A model generated the notes under the pieces. The model was not told where the DNA came from. It worked only from the letters and a program-made list of their open reading frames with translations, and searched no databases. DNA of 64,000 bases, taken from positions 43,337 through 107,336 of the forward strand of contig JAHBVH010000022.1 in assembly GCA_019637645.1 (NCBI GenBank). The letters run 5' to 3'. The position numbers and the translations under genes are program-made. Positions 45,343-54,036 of this stretch are shown piece after piece (the first letter of the stretch is position 1; each line of letters opens with the position of its first letter). This DNA comes from Caldilineaceae bacterium (GTDB lineage: Bacteria > Chloroflexota > Anaerolineae > Caldilineales > Caldilineaceae).

Positions 45343-46491
45343 ATGTCTCAGATTTTGCGCGCGTTGATTTTGGGCGCGGGTTATGCGGGTGAAGGTCATA
45401 CCTTGGCATTGCAGCGGGCCGGGGTCGAGGTTATTGCCATGGCCAGCCGCACAGCCAATAGCTGCCAAGCAACGGCCAGCCGCCTGGGCATTCCCCATGC
45501 CAGCACCGATTGGCGCACCCTGTTGGCGGAGCTACAGCCGGACATTGTCGCTGTCGCGACGCCAGGTGGGACCCATCTCGAAATGGCTGGGGCCGCGCTA
45601 GCCGCTGGCTGTCATGTCTACTGTGACAAACCATTAGCCTTAACCGCGCCCGAGGCCCGCCAGCTTTATGCCCTGGCCCAGGCCCACAGGGTCAAAACAG
45701 CCTACGCGGCCAGCTATCGCTATCAACCGCAGACGCTCTATGCACGCGCTTTGATCCAAGCAGGGGTTTTGGGCGCAGTGACCGAGGTGGAGTGTGTCTC
45801 TCACTACAACTGGCCGCGCCTCATGCCCTTTGGCTGGCCCCACCGGCTGGAGATGGGCGGCGGACGGCTGAACAATAATTTTACCCACAAACTGGCGATT
45901 GTTCAGAACATGGTTGGTGGCGAGATTTTGGCGGCCATGGGCGAGACGCGTAACGATCTCAAACGTGTGCCCATTGGCAACCAAGTCCATGACTTCCGCG
46001 ACTATTTTAAGCAGGTCTTGACCCCCGCAGAAGCGGCCCGCAGTGAGTGGGCAGAAGTTGATAGCGATTGGTCTTATACCGTGCTGGTTCGCTTGGGAGA
46101 CCGGGCGGCCAGTCTCGATCAGTCGGTATCGGCGACCTTCCGCCATTCGGCGCTCAATTTTGGCAAAAACACCGACTATGTCGCGATTTATGGGGAAAAA
46201 GGCACCCTCCACATTGAAGGGGCGTATACTCAAGGGGCTATCTACCTCCGCACTGGCGACAGTTGGGAAGAAGTGACTGTGCCCGAAGCGATCCACGCCG
46301 CGCTCCCCCCAGAGCCCGACCACTCGCAACGCAACTGGGATCAACTGGCGCGCGACTTTGTCGCCAACATCCGCGGCGAGGGTGATACCGGCTATCCCAC
46401 CTTCCGCGATGGGTGGATGCACCAACAGGTGATCGACATTGTGCGCAGTGGACAGGGGTGGGCCACCGTGGCAGGCACACTACCCGCATGA
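45343..46491 (+). CDS. Gfo/Idh/MocA family oxidoreductase
   Basis: 382 residues with an AAAGGAG site. Rossmann start ALILGAGYAGEGHTLALQRAG. Signature GTHLEMAGAALAAGCHVYCDKPLALTAPEA, with the catalytic Lys in CDKP near residue 94. The second domain has EMGGGRLNNNFTHKLAIV. It likely oxidises a sugar or polyol. Its stop overlaps the start of the kinase-like gene as ATGA, indicating coupling. Confidence 0.92.
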   Translation: MSQILRALILGAGYAGEGHTLALQRAGVEVIAMASRTANSCQATASRLGIPHASTDWRTLLAELQPDIVAVATPGGTHLEMAGAALAAGCHVYCDKPLALTAPEARQLYALAQAHRVKTAYAASYRYQPQTLYARALIQAGVLGAVTEVECVSHYNWPRLMPFGWPHRLEMGGGRLNNNFTHKLAIVQNMVGGEILAAMGETRNDLKRVPIGNQVHDFRDYFKQVLTPAEAARSEWAEVDSDWSYTVLVRLGDRAASLDQSVSATFRHSALNFGKNTDYVAIYGEKGTLHIEGAYTQGAIYLRTGDSWEEVTVPEAIHAALPPEPDHSQRNWDQLARDFVANIRGEGDTGYPTFRDGWMHQQVIDIVRSGQGWATVAGTLPA

Positions 46492-47480
46492 CAGCCCCGT
46501 TGCAACCGACCATGCTCTGGGAAGCAACCGATCCCACCACAGCGCTCACCAAGCGCTTTCAATTTACCAACACGGAGGCCGCGACAGCGTGGCTGCGCGC
46601 TATGCTTGCCCAACATTATGGGGTTAAACTCTTGGCCGTGACGCGACTTACCATCAGCGCCTACAACCTCATCGCTTGGACAACGACCGACGCCGGCTCA
46701 CGATTAGTCAAATGTTGTGCCGATTTGCCCGCCCATGCCCAGCTACAAACGCGCGGTGAATTGGTGCATTGGCTCGGCCAACAAGGGTTACCGGTGTCGG
46801 CACCCCTGGTGGCACAGTCAGGGAGTGTCCAAGTGCAATGTGAGCACTTATCCGTTGGCGTGCAGCGGGTTATCGCTGGCGCTCTGCTCGATCCGACCCA
46901 AATCGAACAGAGCCAAGCGGCGGGTCTTACCTTGGCCCAACTCCACCAAGCGCTGGCCGCCTATCCCCAGGCCAATGCCGTGACCGTCACAACGCCGGTG
47001 TCTCCCTTGGCGGCTCGACTGATTGAGTGGGCCAACGAGACTCGAAAAACCCTGACCGATACCGCGCTCCGCGCCACGCTGGAGGTGTTGGTTGAACAGG
47101 CAAAAACGCTGGCCGGGACATCCCTCGTTCCACAACTCATTCACGGGGATTACCGCGCGGCCAATGTACTTTGGCAGGAAGATAAAATTGCAGCTGTGCT
47201 TGATTTTGAAGAAGTACGCTGGGGCTATCGGGTCAACGATCTAGCCTGGGCGGCTGTCCATTTGGGCACCCGCTACCATCATTGGGGGCCGGTCTCACCA
47301 GCGGTGCATAGGACTTTTCTGGATAGTTACACCGCGCTATGCCCCTTGACAGAGCAAGAAATGCAATGGTTACTGCCGTTGCTCACTTGGCATAGTTTAA
47401 CCCTTGCCCATTCAGCCGTGGGGGGACCGACCTATGCGACTTGTCTGAATGTCGTCAGCTTCTACCGACAGATGATCTAA
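46488..47480 (+). CDS. Aminoglycoside phosphotransferase (APH) family kinase
   Basis: 330 residues; the start overlaps the preceding stop. Kinase motif LIHGDYRAANVLW (about 218-230) and DFEEVRWG for magnesium binding. The N-lobe nucleotide region is less clear. APH-fold enzymes in such operons often phosphorylate sugars, homoserine or glycerate-like substrates. A role in glycerate or sugar metabolism fits the four preceding genes. It closes the operon. Confidence 0.88.
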   Translation: MTAPLQPTMLWEATDPTTALTKRFQFTNTEAATAWLRAMLAQHYGVKLLAVTRLTISAYNLIAWTTTDAGSRLVKCCADLPAHAQLQTRGELVHWLGQQGLPVSAPLVAQSGSVQVQCEHLSVGVQRVIAGALLDPTQIEQSQAAGLTLAQLHQALAAYPQANAVTVTTPVSPLAARLIEWANETRKTLTDTALRATLEVLVEQAKTLAGTSLVPQLIHGDYRAANVLWQEDKIAAVLDFEEVRWGYRVNDLAWAAVHLGTRYHHWGPVSPAVHRTFLDSYTALCPLTEQEMQWLLPLLTWHSLTLAHSAVGGPTYATCLNVVSFYRQMI

Positions 47481-47619
47481 GCGAATCAATCATCAGCCTG
47501 GTTCGCTTGGCTGCATCTACCAAAGGGTGAAAAGTTGCGGAGCCCTCTGCAAGTTGCGATCAGCGGTTACGCGGGCAGGACCTTCGATGAGCGATGTGGC
47601 AGCAATCAAGCGGTCTTTA

Positions 47620-47674
47620 GCTAGGGTACAATGCTAGGGTACGAAATAACTGTACCCTAGCATTGTACCCTAGC
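47620..47674. terminator. Perfect 23-bp inverted repeat between convergent genes
   Basis: Arms 47620-47642 and 47652-47674 are exact inverses with a 9-base loop. Each arm contains CTAGGGTAC twice. It lies between the kinase gene end (47480) and the thrS stop (47680), so a bidirectional terminator is likely although no T-tract follows. Confidence 0.7.
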
Positions 47675-47679
47675 AACAA

Positions 47680-49518
47680 CTAGATCGAGCGCTTTTCCAC
47701 CACCGCTTGTTGGGCTAGCGCGATAAAGTCTGCCACGGGCATGGCTCCAAGGTCGGCTTCCGTCCGCAGGCGCACAGAGACTTGCCCATGCTCTGCCTCG
47801 CGCTTGCCAATCACCAACATATAGGGCACCTTCTGCACTTGCGCTTCGCGGATCTTGGCATTCATGCGTTTCGCCGAATCATCGACCTCGACACGCAGGC
47901 CGAGCTTGCGCAGCTGACTGGCCACCGTTTGGGCATAGGGCAGCTGATGGTCGGTAATGGGGATGATGCTCACCTGTGTAGGAGCCAACCAAACGGGTAA
48001 AGCCCCCGCCGTGTGTTCGATCAAGATGCCGATGAAACGTTCCATGGAACCATAGATCACGCGGTGAACGACGACAGGGGTTTTCTCTAGGCCATCCCGA
48101 TCCACATAGGTGCAGCCAAAGCGCCGGGGCAACTGGAAATCCAGCTGGATCGTGCCCATCTGCCATTGGCGTCCCAGCGCGTCTTCCATCAGAATATCGA
48201 CCTTGGGGCCATAGAACGCGCCGTCACCTTCGGCAATCAAATACGCACCCAGCCCGACATGCGCATCCAAGATCCGTTTCAACGCGCCCTCGGCCTTTTC
48301 CCAAGTGGCGAGGTCGCCCACATAGCTCTCGGGCCGCGTGCCTAAGCGCAGCTTGTAGGTCAGCCCAAAGATATGATAGAAGAGGTCGGCCAGGGCAAAG
48401 ATCCGTTCATACTCTTCCTCGATCTGATCCTCGGTGATAAAGATATGGGCATCGTCCTGCTGAAACTTTTGCACGCGCAATAGTCCATGCAGCGTCCCCG
48501 ACAACTCTTTGCGATGGAGCATATCACAATCGGAGAGGCGCAACGGCAGCTCGCGATAGCTGCGCACCTTCAGGTTGAAGACCACCATGGCATTCGGACA
48601 GTTCATCGGCTTCAAGCCATAGGTCGTCTGCTCATCAACCGGAATGAGGAACATGCTCTCGCGGTAGTGTTCCCAATGGCCGGAAAGTTCGTAGAGCTTC
48701 CGGTCATTAAAGAGGGGCGACGCGATCTCTTGGTAGCCATGTTCCTCGTGCACCTGCCGCCAAAAAGCCAGCAGTTCATTGAGCATCTTCAGCCCTTTGG
48801 GCAGCCAATAGGGCATGCCTGGCGCAGTTGGATCAAAGTGAAAGAGTTCTAACTGCTTGCCCAAACGTCGATGGTCGCGCTTCTCGGCTTCGGCCAGCCG
48901 CCACAGGTACTGTTCTAACGCCTCCTTGCTAGGCCACGCCGTGCCATAGATGCGGGTCAGCATGGGATTCTTCTCGTCACCCCGCCAATAGGCACCAGCC
49001 ACATTCATCAGCTGGAAGCCATCTGGTGCCAGCTCGTTGGTATTAGCCACATGGGGTCCACGACAGAGATCGACAAAGGTATCCTGCTGATAGAGCGTTA
49101 GCACCGGCGGTTGCCCTGTGGCTAGCGCATTGCCATTGTCATCTTGCCCACCTTGCACCAATCCATCGATCAGGGCCAATTTATAGGGCTGATCGGCAAA
49201 GATCTGGCGCGCTTCATCCGGCATAACCGCGCGCACAGTAAAGGGATGGCTGCCCCGCATAATGGTGCGCATGCGTTCGGTTAGCCACACCAGATCTTCT
49301 TCGGTGGGGGAGCGGGGCAAGCCAAAATCGTAGTAGAAGCCATCTTCAATGGGCGGGCCAATGGCAATTTGCGCGCCCGGAAAACGTTCCAATACGGCTT
49401 GGGCCAGGACATGGGCTGTCGAATGGCGAATACGGTAGAGTTGTGGATCATAGCCACTGGGAATTGCGGGGCTAGCCGGCACCTTGTCGGTTGCCGCGGT
49501 AAATTGTTGTACACTCAT
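47680..49518 (-). CDS. thrS: Threonyl-tRNA synthetase lacking the N-terminal TGS domain
   Basis: 612 residues from ATG 49518, which has GAAGGAGG upstream. The protein starts directly at the editing-like domain (RHSTAHVLAQAVLERFPG, with the second ligand pair near DLCRGPHV) and lacks the ~60-residue TGS domain usual in thrS (about 640 residues). The catalytic core is complete: MNCPNAMVVFN with the zinc Cys, FQQDDAHIFI, and the C-terminal anticodon domain (VSIIPITDHQLPYAQTVASQL). It charges tRNA-Thr. Expression is likely controlled by the upstream T-box leader. Confidence 0.95.
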   Translation of the reverse strand: MSVQQFTAATDKVPASPAIPSGYDPQLYRIRHSTAHVLAQAVLERFPGAQIAIGPPIEDGFYYDFGLPRSPTEEDLVWLTERMRTIMRGSHPFTVRAVMPDEARQIFADQPYKLALIDGLVQGGQDDNGNALATGQPPVLTLYQQDTFVDLCRGPHVANTNELAPDGFQLMNVAGAYWRGDEKNPMLTRIYGTAWPSKEALEQYLWRLAEAEKRDHRRLGKQLELFHFDPTAPGMPYWLPKGLKMLNELLAFWRQVHEEHGYQEIASPLFNDRKLYELSGHWEHYRESMFLIPVDEQTTYGLKPMNCPNAMVVFNLKVRSYRELPLRLSDCDMLHRKELSGTLHGLLRVQKFQQDDAHIFITEDQIEEEYERIFALADLFYHIFGLTYKLRLGTRPESYVGDLATWEKAEGALKRILDAHVGLGAYLIAEGDGAFYGPKVDILMEDALGRQWQMGTIQLDFQLPRRFGCTYVDRDGLEKTPVVVHRVIYGSMERFIGILIEHTAGALPVWLAPTQVSIIPITDHQLPYAQTVASQLRKLGLRVEVDDSAKRMNAKIREAQVQKVPYMLVIGKREAEHGQVSVRLRTEADLGAMPVADFIALAQQAVVEKRSI

Positions 49519-49580
49519 CGTGTACCTCCTTCTGGGTAGAACCAGGCTGGTAGGGATAGGCGCCATCCTCAACCAACCAA

Positions 49581-49900
49581 TAAAAAGAGCGCCCGTCGTT
49601 CTGGGACGAGGGCGCTCTGGCTCGCGGTTCCACCCAGCTTGGCCACGGCATACAGCGTTCTGTACACGTGGCCCGCTCTGCGGCGTACTAACGACGCCAC
49701 CCGGGTTGCCATAGTAGGTCAGCTACGCTGATTTTGACAAGTGTTCGACGAAGCTCACACCGAAGTCTCAATCACCCGCTTACGGTTCCGGCAACCAGCT
49801 CAGAGAAGGTATTACAAGGCTCGTCTACGGACGGGGTTCGCAGTCGGTGACCCCGATTCTCTGGCGTTCGTTGCCCTCTAATTTGGTCTCTTCAAAGCTT
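49581..49900 (-). promoter_or_regulatory. T-box riboswitch leader of thrS
   Basis: The hallmark T-box TGGAACCGCG is read on the minus strand at 49632-49623 in AAGCTGGGTGGAACCGCGAG. It is followed by a terminator hairpin (AGAGCGCCCTCGTC / GACGGGCGCTCT, about 49618-49586) with a run of T at 49586-49582. Upstream sequence to about 49900 forms several stems; I could not assign the specifier codon confidently. Uncharged tRNA-Thr would stabilise the antiterminator. This is the expected control for thrS and raises confidence in both calls. Confidence 0.9.
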
Positions 49901-49906
49901 TTGATT

Positions 49907-49935
49907 ACCATAGCAGAATTTATAGACGGTGTCAA
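49907..49935 (-). promoter_or_regulatory. Sigma-70 promoter of the thrS T-box transcript
   Basis: TTGACA (49935-49930), a 17-base spacer and TATGGT (49912-49907) on the minus strand. The transcript would start near 49900 and enter the T-box leader. Confidence 0.75.
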
Positions 49936-50110
49936 GAGGGTTGCAACATCAAAAATAGAGAGAAAAGCTTATGAACTTCGTCTCTTTTATTTACTGCTTT
50001 TCCTACTTGCGGTATACTTATCCATCGATTTAGGTCAGTTCCAGACGCCTCCTTCAGCAGACCGCACGCTGCGTATGGTGTCTGTTGGTCCAGAGGAGTT
50101 CTCATCCACC

Positions 50111-50827
50111 ATGAAGAAAATTGACCTTGCCGCGGCGGCGGCGATTGTGGCCGTGCGCCCAGCACAAGCTGTGTTGCTGCTGGTCATGGCGGTTGCCCTA
50201 GTTGCCTTGGTCATTCCGTTTACGATCCAGCCGCTTATCCAACGGCTACTCGCCCCAACGGCAGCCAGTGAGCCGTGGCCAGCGGCACCGCCAGCCTATG
50301 TCGCGCCGCTGGTGGCCCCCGCGCGACCGGCGAATCTACGGCCAACCGCCACCCCCTTGCCCGCGCCCGTTTGGCAAGAGTTAAGCTATTTGACCAGCGT
50401 CGAGTTTACCACCACAAGCGTCGTCCAGGAAGAGCGCACAGCCGACTTGCCCTGGATCGGAACAATTGTCAGCGACCGGCTCTTACTCAAGGCGGTTGGT
50501 GAAGTACAGGTTGGCATTGATCTAGCCCAAGTGCAGCAGGTACAGATCGAAGGGCGCACCATCCGCTTTATCGCGCCCAAGCCGGTGGTCACGAGTGTTG
50601 AGTTATTGCCCGAAGAATCGCAGGTTTTTGAGCGCGTGAATGTTTGGCTGGTCTCCCAATATGCGGGGTTGGAGACCACGGCGTTGGAGCGCGCCCGCCA
50701 GCAGATGCGCTCAGAGATCGCCAATAATGCGAGTATGATGAAATTGGCTCAGGAATTTGCGCGGCTGCAACTAGTTGCCTTCTTGCAAAAAGCGGGCTTT
50801 ACGACCGTGGAAATCACCTTTGAGTAG
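50111..50827 (+). CDS. DUF4230 membrane-anchored protein (first of a pair)
   Basis: 238 residues from ATG 50111, with GAGGAG about twelve bases upstream. The open frame extends upstream to 49847, where it runs antisense through part of the T-box region, which is unlikely to be coding. One N-terminal helix (about 15-38) and a Pro-rich linker (about 55-85) precede a DUF4230 domain with LPWIGTIVSDRLLLKAVGEVQVGIDL. Function of the family unknown. A second homologous gene follows after 17 bp. Confidence 0.85.
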   Translation: MKKIDLAAAAAIVAVRPAQAVLLLVMAVALVALVIPFTIQPLIQRLLAPTAASEPWPAAPPAYVAPLVAPARPANLRPTATPLPAPVWQELSYLTSVEFTTTSVVQEERTADLPWIGTIVSDRLLLKAVGEVQVGIDLAQVQQVQIEGRTIRFIAPKPVVTSVELLPEESQVFERVNVWLVSQYAGLETTALERARQQMRSEIANNASMMKLAQEFARLQLVAFLQKAGFTTVEITFE

Positions 50828-50844
50828 AGAGGAGCAGCCCAGCT

Positions 50845-51621
50845 ATGAGTCGATCCATCTATGAAACCGCCCAGCTGATTCCCGCGTCGCCGCCCCCAAC
50901 CGAGCCACAGCCAGCGACGCCACAGCCAGCGACGCCACAGAGTATGCCACAACCATCACTCTTGCGCACCCTGTTGAACTTCTTTGGGTGGCTTCTGATT
51001 CTGACGCTAGTGCTCGTGGCGCTGGTCACCTTGATTAGCGTCTGGCTCATGAGCAGCACAGCGCGCGATCTCTTGAATCTGGATACCCAAACCACCATTG
51101 TCAGCGGCCAGGCGGTTGTCGAGTCGATCAAACAGGTGAATAAGCAGATTTTGGTTGAGCACTATAATGTTGTCGATATTGACTACACAGAAGCCCCCCA
51201 AGGTTGGCTCCGCCTATTGGGCATGGACCAGAGCTTTGTCCTCCTCCTCAAAGGGCGCGTGCCTGCTGGTTTTGATCTCAGCCAACTCCAGGCCAGCGAC
51301 GTTTGGGTCAGCCGCGATGGTCGGCGGGTCCAACTCGTGCTGCCTCCACCAGAAATCTTTGTCGATAATGTCAATATTGACTTTGAAGAGAGCCGTATCT
51401 TGGCCCAGCGCGACACTTGCCCCGATTTTCTGTGCCAGAATCAACTGACTGTCTTCCAAGAGCAGCTGATGCCCGAAGGCCGCCAACTGCTCATCGCCGC
51501 CGCCCAACGCAGCGGCATCCTCACCCAGGTCGCCAACGATGGCGTCCGCTACTATGAAGGTCTCCTCAAGGCACTCGGCTTTGCCGAAGTCCGCGTGGTG
51601 ATCCGGGAAGACGATGGATAA
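50845..51621 (+). CDS. DUF4230 membrane-anchored protein (second of a pair)
   Basis: 258 residues, GAGGAG upstream. The cytosolic N-terminus carries a short PATPQ tandem repeat, followed by one helix (about 46-72) and a DUF4230 domain (GMDQSFVLLLKGRVPAGFDLSQLQASDV). It resembles its neighbour and is probably co-transcribed and a paralogous partner. Confidence 0.88.
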   Translation: MSRSIYETAQLIPASPPPTEPQPATPQPATPQSMPQPSLLRTLLNFFGWLLILTLVLVALVTLISVWLMSSTARDLLNLDTQTTIVSGQAVVESIKQVNKQILVEHYNVVDIDYTEAPQGWLRLLGMDQSFVLLLKGRVPAGFDLSQLQASDVWVSRDGRRVQLVLPPPEIFVDNVNIDFEESRILAQRDTCPDFLCQNQLTVFQEQLMPEGRQLLIAAAQRSGILTQVANDGVRYYEGLLKALGFAEVRVVIREDDG

Positions 51622-51679
51622 GCGAGCAGATCCATCGGAAATAGCCAATAAGGGAAGGTATATCAAGGCTGTAGTTAGA

Positions 51680-51704
51680 GCTGACAGGTTTTGAAAAACC
51701 TTAG
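51680..51704. repeat. Dispersed palindromic repeat, partial copy
   Basis: AGCTGACAGGTTTTG followed by AAAAACCTTA: left arm complete, right arm truncated where the next full copy begins (51702), suggesting one copy inserted next to or within another. Confidence 0.65.
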
Positions 51705-51784
51705 GAGTTACGCAGTTGGCTGGGCAGCAGAGACCTGACAGGTTTGTTAAACCTGTCAGGTCTGGCCCAAGTGCGTAACTTCTA
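51702..51784. repeat. Dispersed palindromic repeat, full form
   Basis: Inner hairpin AGACCTGACAGGTTT / AAACCTGTCAGGTCT at 51731-51763, within an outer inverted pair TAGGAGTTACGCAGTTGG (51702-51719) and CCAAGTGCGTAACTTCTA (51767-51784). Same architecture as 19382-19459. Confidence 0.88.
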
Positions 51785-51928
51785 ACGTCATTAAGCCGAC
51801 TAAAACCACAACGCAACCTGTAGGAAAGATGTAGGTATTAGATAGATCAGATAGCGCTTTTCTATATTATAATAGGCGGGCACCAACGTAATTTAGTTTA
51901 ACTAGCCAAGTAACCGTCGGAGCCCCTC

Positions 51929-53944
51929 ATGAAACTTAAGCTTGTTTTCCTGACTAGTTTTGCTTTCATCCTCTTGTTTGTGCCCACGATCCTCTATTCT
52001 CAGGATCAAGTCTCACCTCAGCAAAAAAGTGTGGATCTCCTGACCCAAGATGCCACAGGCGACCTAGAATTACTCTGGCATTCACAATTTGCGACACCAA
52101 GCTTTATTCGGGGGCCGTTGCGTCTGCCAGCCACCGCGCGCGCTTCAACCGCCAGCCCAGTCATTGCAGCGCAGGAATGGCTCAAGCGCTATGCACCTAT
52201 GTTCGGCATTGCGACAGTGGAAGAGGAGCTGGTCTTGCTCGGTGAAGAGACCGACCAACTCGGGATGCATCATCTGACCTACCAACAAGTCAGCCAAGGC
52301 ATTCCCGTCTATCATCGCCAGATCCGGCTTCACCTAGCGGCAGATGGGCAGACGCTCCTGGCGGCGAGCAATAGTTTTGTCCCCACGCGCTACCTGCCCG
52401 CACCCCAGCTTGGCATCAATGCAGCCCAAGCCCTAGCACAGGCCCAAGTGGCTCTGCCAGGCGGCAAGTTGGCTAGCGAGGCGGTGCGCGTTATTTGGGT
52501 CGATCCAAGCAGGTCCCAACCGACACCGCAGGTGGTTTGGCTGGTTGAGCTATGGGACCCGACCCGCCTGCTCAATAATATTTATGTTATTCGCGCCGTC
52601 GATGGTGCGATTGCCGACGTTTGGGAGCGGACACACCATGCGCGCAATCGCAAAGTCTATAGCGCGCAAAATCGCATGGAAGTTCCTGGTGTTCTGGTAC
52701 GCGCCGAAGGTGACCCACCAACAGGTGATGTTGATGCCGATCGCGCCTATGATTTTGCTGGTCTCACCTATGATTACTATTTTGGAACATTGGGGCGCGA
52801 TAGCTACGATAACCAAGGCGGCACCATGACGATCACGGTCCAGATTGGGCCAAACTATGTGAATGCAGCCTATATTCCCGAGGAACGACAAATTGTCTAT
52901 GGCAACGATATGGTCACCCTTGATATCACGGGCCATGAATGGACCCATGCGGTTATCAACCATACGGCCAATCTGGAATATCGTTGGCAATCGGGCGCGC
53001 TGAACGAAAGTATCGCGGATATCTTCGGGGCCATGATCGACCGTGACGATTGGCTGTTTGGTGAGGATCTGCCCGCTAGCGTCCTACGTGGGGCCGAGGC
53101 CATTCGTGATATGGCCGACCCAACGCGTTTCCAACAGCCAGCCCATGTCAATCAGTGGGTTGCCACCTGTAGCGACCAAGAGGGTGTTCATACCAACAGC
53201 GGGATCACGAATAAGGCTTACTACAACATTGCCACGGCTATTGGCAAAGAGAAAGCGGAACAGATCTTTTATCGGGTGTTGACCCAATACCTTCATGCAA
53301 CGTCATCGCTCGCAGAGCTGCGGACCAGTGCCCTCCAGGCCGCGCAAGATTTATATGGCCAGGGCAGTGCGGAATATCAAGGTACCCAGAACGGCTTTGC
53401 CGCAGTGGGCTTGAATGGCCAGTGGAAACCACCCGCCAATGAATGCCTTTGCGCAGTCTCGGCGGCCCTCGCATCGCCGAGCGTTTCACCAGATCGCCTG
53501 AGCGCGCTCAATGCGATTGCCACCCTCTATCGCTTACGCGATGAACAGCTTAGCCAAAGTGAAGCGGGTGAACATTACCGCACCCTGTATGAAGAACATA
53601 GTAACCGCGCCAGCGCTTTGCTGCGCCAAGATCCCGACCTCTTGGTGGCTGGTGGCGCAGTCATTGTGCAATTTATGCCAGGCCTCAAAGCCTTGTTAGA
53701 TGGACAAGGCAATACAGTTGCCCTGGACCAAGCCATGGTCCAGTCATTACGCACATTTTTAGGGGATCTGGCGCAGGCAGATAGAGAAGCGCAAGGCACA
53801 GCCTTAGCGGGAATGCTCGAAACGGAAATGGCACGGATTGAGTGGGATTTGTTGGTAGATATGAGTTTTGCCGAAGCCTGGGCCTATCTAGCCCAGCGGC
53901 TCACCCTCCAACCAACCTCGATCTATCTGCCGATCATTCAGTAG
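51929..53944 (+). CDS. Secreted M4 (thermolysin-like) metallopeptidase
   Basis: 671 residues. Signal peptide (about 1-25), a propeptide with FTP-like and PepSY-like segments (LTYQQVSQGIPVYHRQIRL), then the catalytic part with zinc motif GHEWTHAVINHTANLEY (HEWTH at about 336-340) and NESIADIFGAMID supplying the third ligand Glu. The downstream helical domain contains VHTNSGITNKAYYNIA, a normal M4 feature. The last ~150 residues are extra and helical, ending in SIYLPIIQ, a tail shared with two other secreted proteins here. GGAGC lies before ATG 51929. An extracellular broad-specificity protease is expected. Confidence 0.94.
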   Translation: MKLKLVFLTSFAFILLFVPTILYSQDQVSPQQKSVDLLTQDATGDLELLWHSQFATPSFIRGPLRLPATARASTASPVIAAQEWLKRYAPMFGIATVEEELVLLGEETDQLGMHHLTYQQVSQGIPVYHRQIRLHLAADGQTLLAASNSFVPTRYLPAPQLGINAAQALAQAQVALPGGKLASEAVRVIWVDPSRSQPTPQVVWLVELWDPTRLLNNIYVIRAVDGAIADVWERTHHARNRKVYSAQNRMEVPGVLVRAEGDPPTGDVDADRAYDFAGLTYDYYFGTLGRDSYDNQGGTMTITVQIGPNYVNAAYIPEERQIVYGNDMVTLDITGHEWTHAVINHTANLEYRWQSGALNESIADIFGAMIDRDDWLFGEDLPASVLRGAEAIRDMADPTRFQQPAHVNQWVATCSDQEGVHTNSGITNKAYYNIATAIGKEKAEQIFYRVLTQYLHATSSLAELRTSALQAAQDLYGQGSAEYQGTQNGFAAVGLNGQWKPPANECLCAVSAALASPSVSPDRLSALNAIATLYRLRDEQLSQSEAGEHYRTLYEEHSNRASALLRQDPDLLVAGGAVIVQFMPGLKALLDGQGNTVALDQAMVQSLRTFLGDLAQADREAQGTALAGMLETEMARIEWDLLVDMSFAEAWAYLAQRLTLQPTSIYLPIIQ

Positions 53945-53967
53945 GCCGGCTCGAAAAGGCATCTGCC

Positions 53968-54000
53968 ACACCTGACAGCTTTTGAAAAGCCGTCAGGTGT
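53968..54000. repeat. Dispersed palindromic repeat, diverged copy
   Basis: ACACCTGACAGCTTTTG and AAAAGCCGTCAGGTGT form a hairpin with one mismatch, 24 bp after the metallopeptidase stop; likely acts as a terminator. Confidence 0.8.
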
Positions 54001-54036
54001 AGGCCGCATCCATTCAATCTTCCAACGATTCCCAAC

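Larger units (their letters stand above)
51622..51928. other. Intergenic region with palindromic repeats and weak promoter
   Basis: 307 bp between the DUF4230 pair and the metallopeptidase gene. It holds two dispersed-repeat copies (51680-51704, 51702-51784) and a TATAAT at 51868-51873 with a poor -35, which may drive the metallopeptidase. No gene supported. Confidence 0.5.

Noticed and set aside
49847..50110. N-terminal extension of the first DUF4230 protein
   Set aside because: Runs antisense through the thrS promoter and T-box leader; an internal ATG with GAGGAG fits better.
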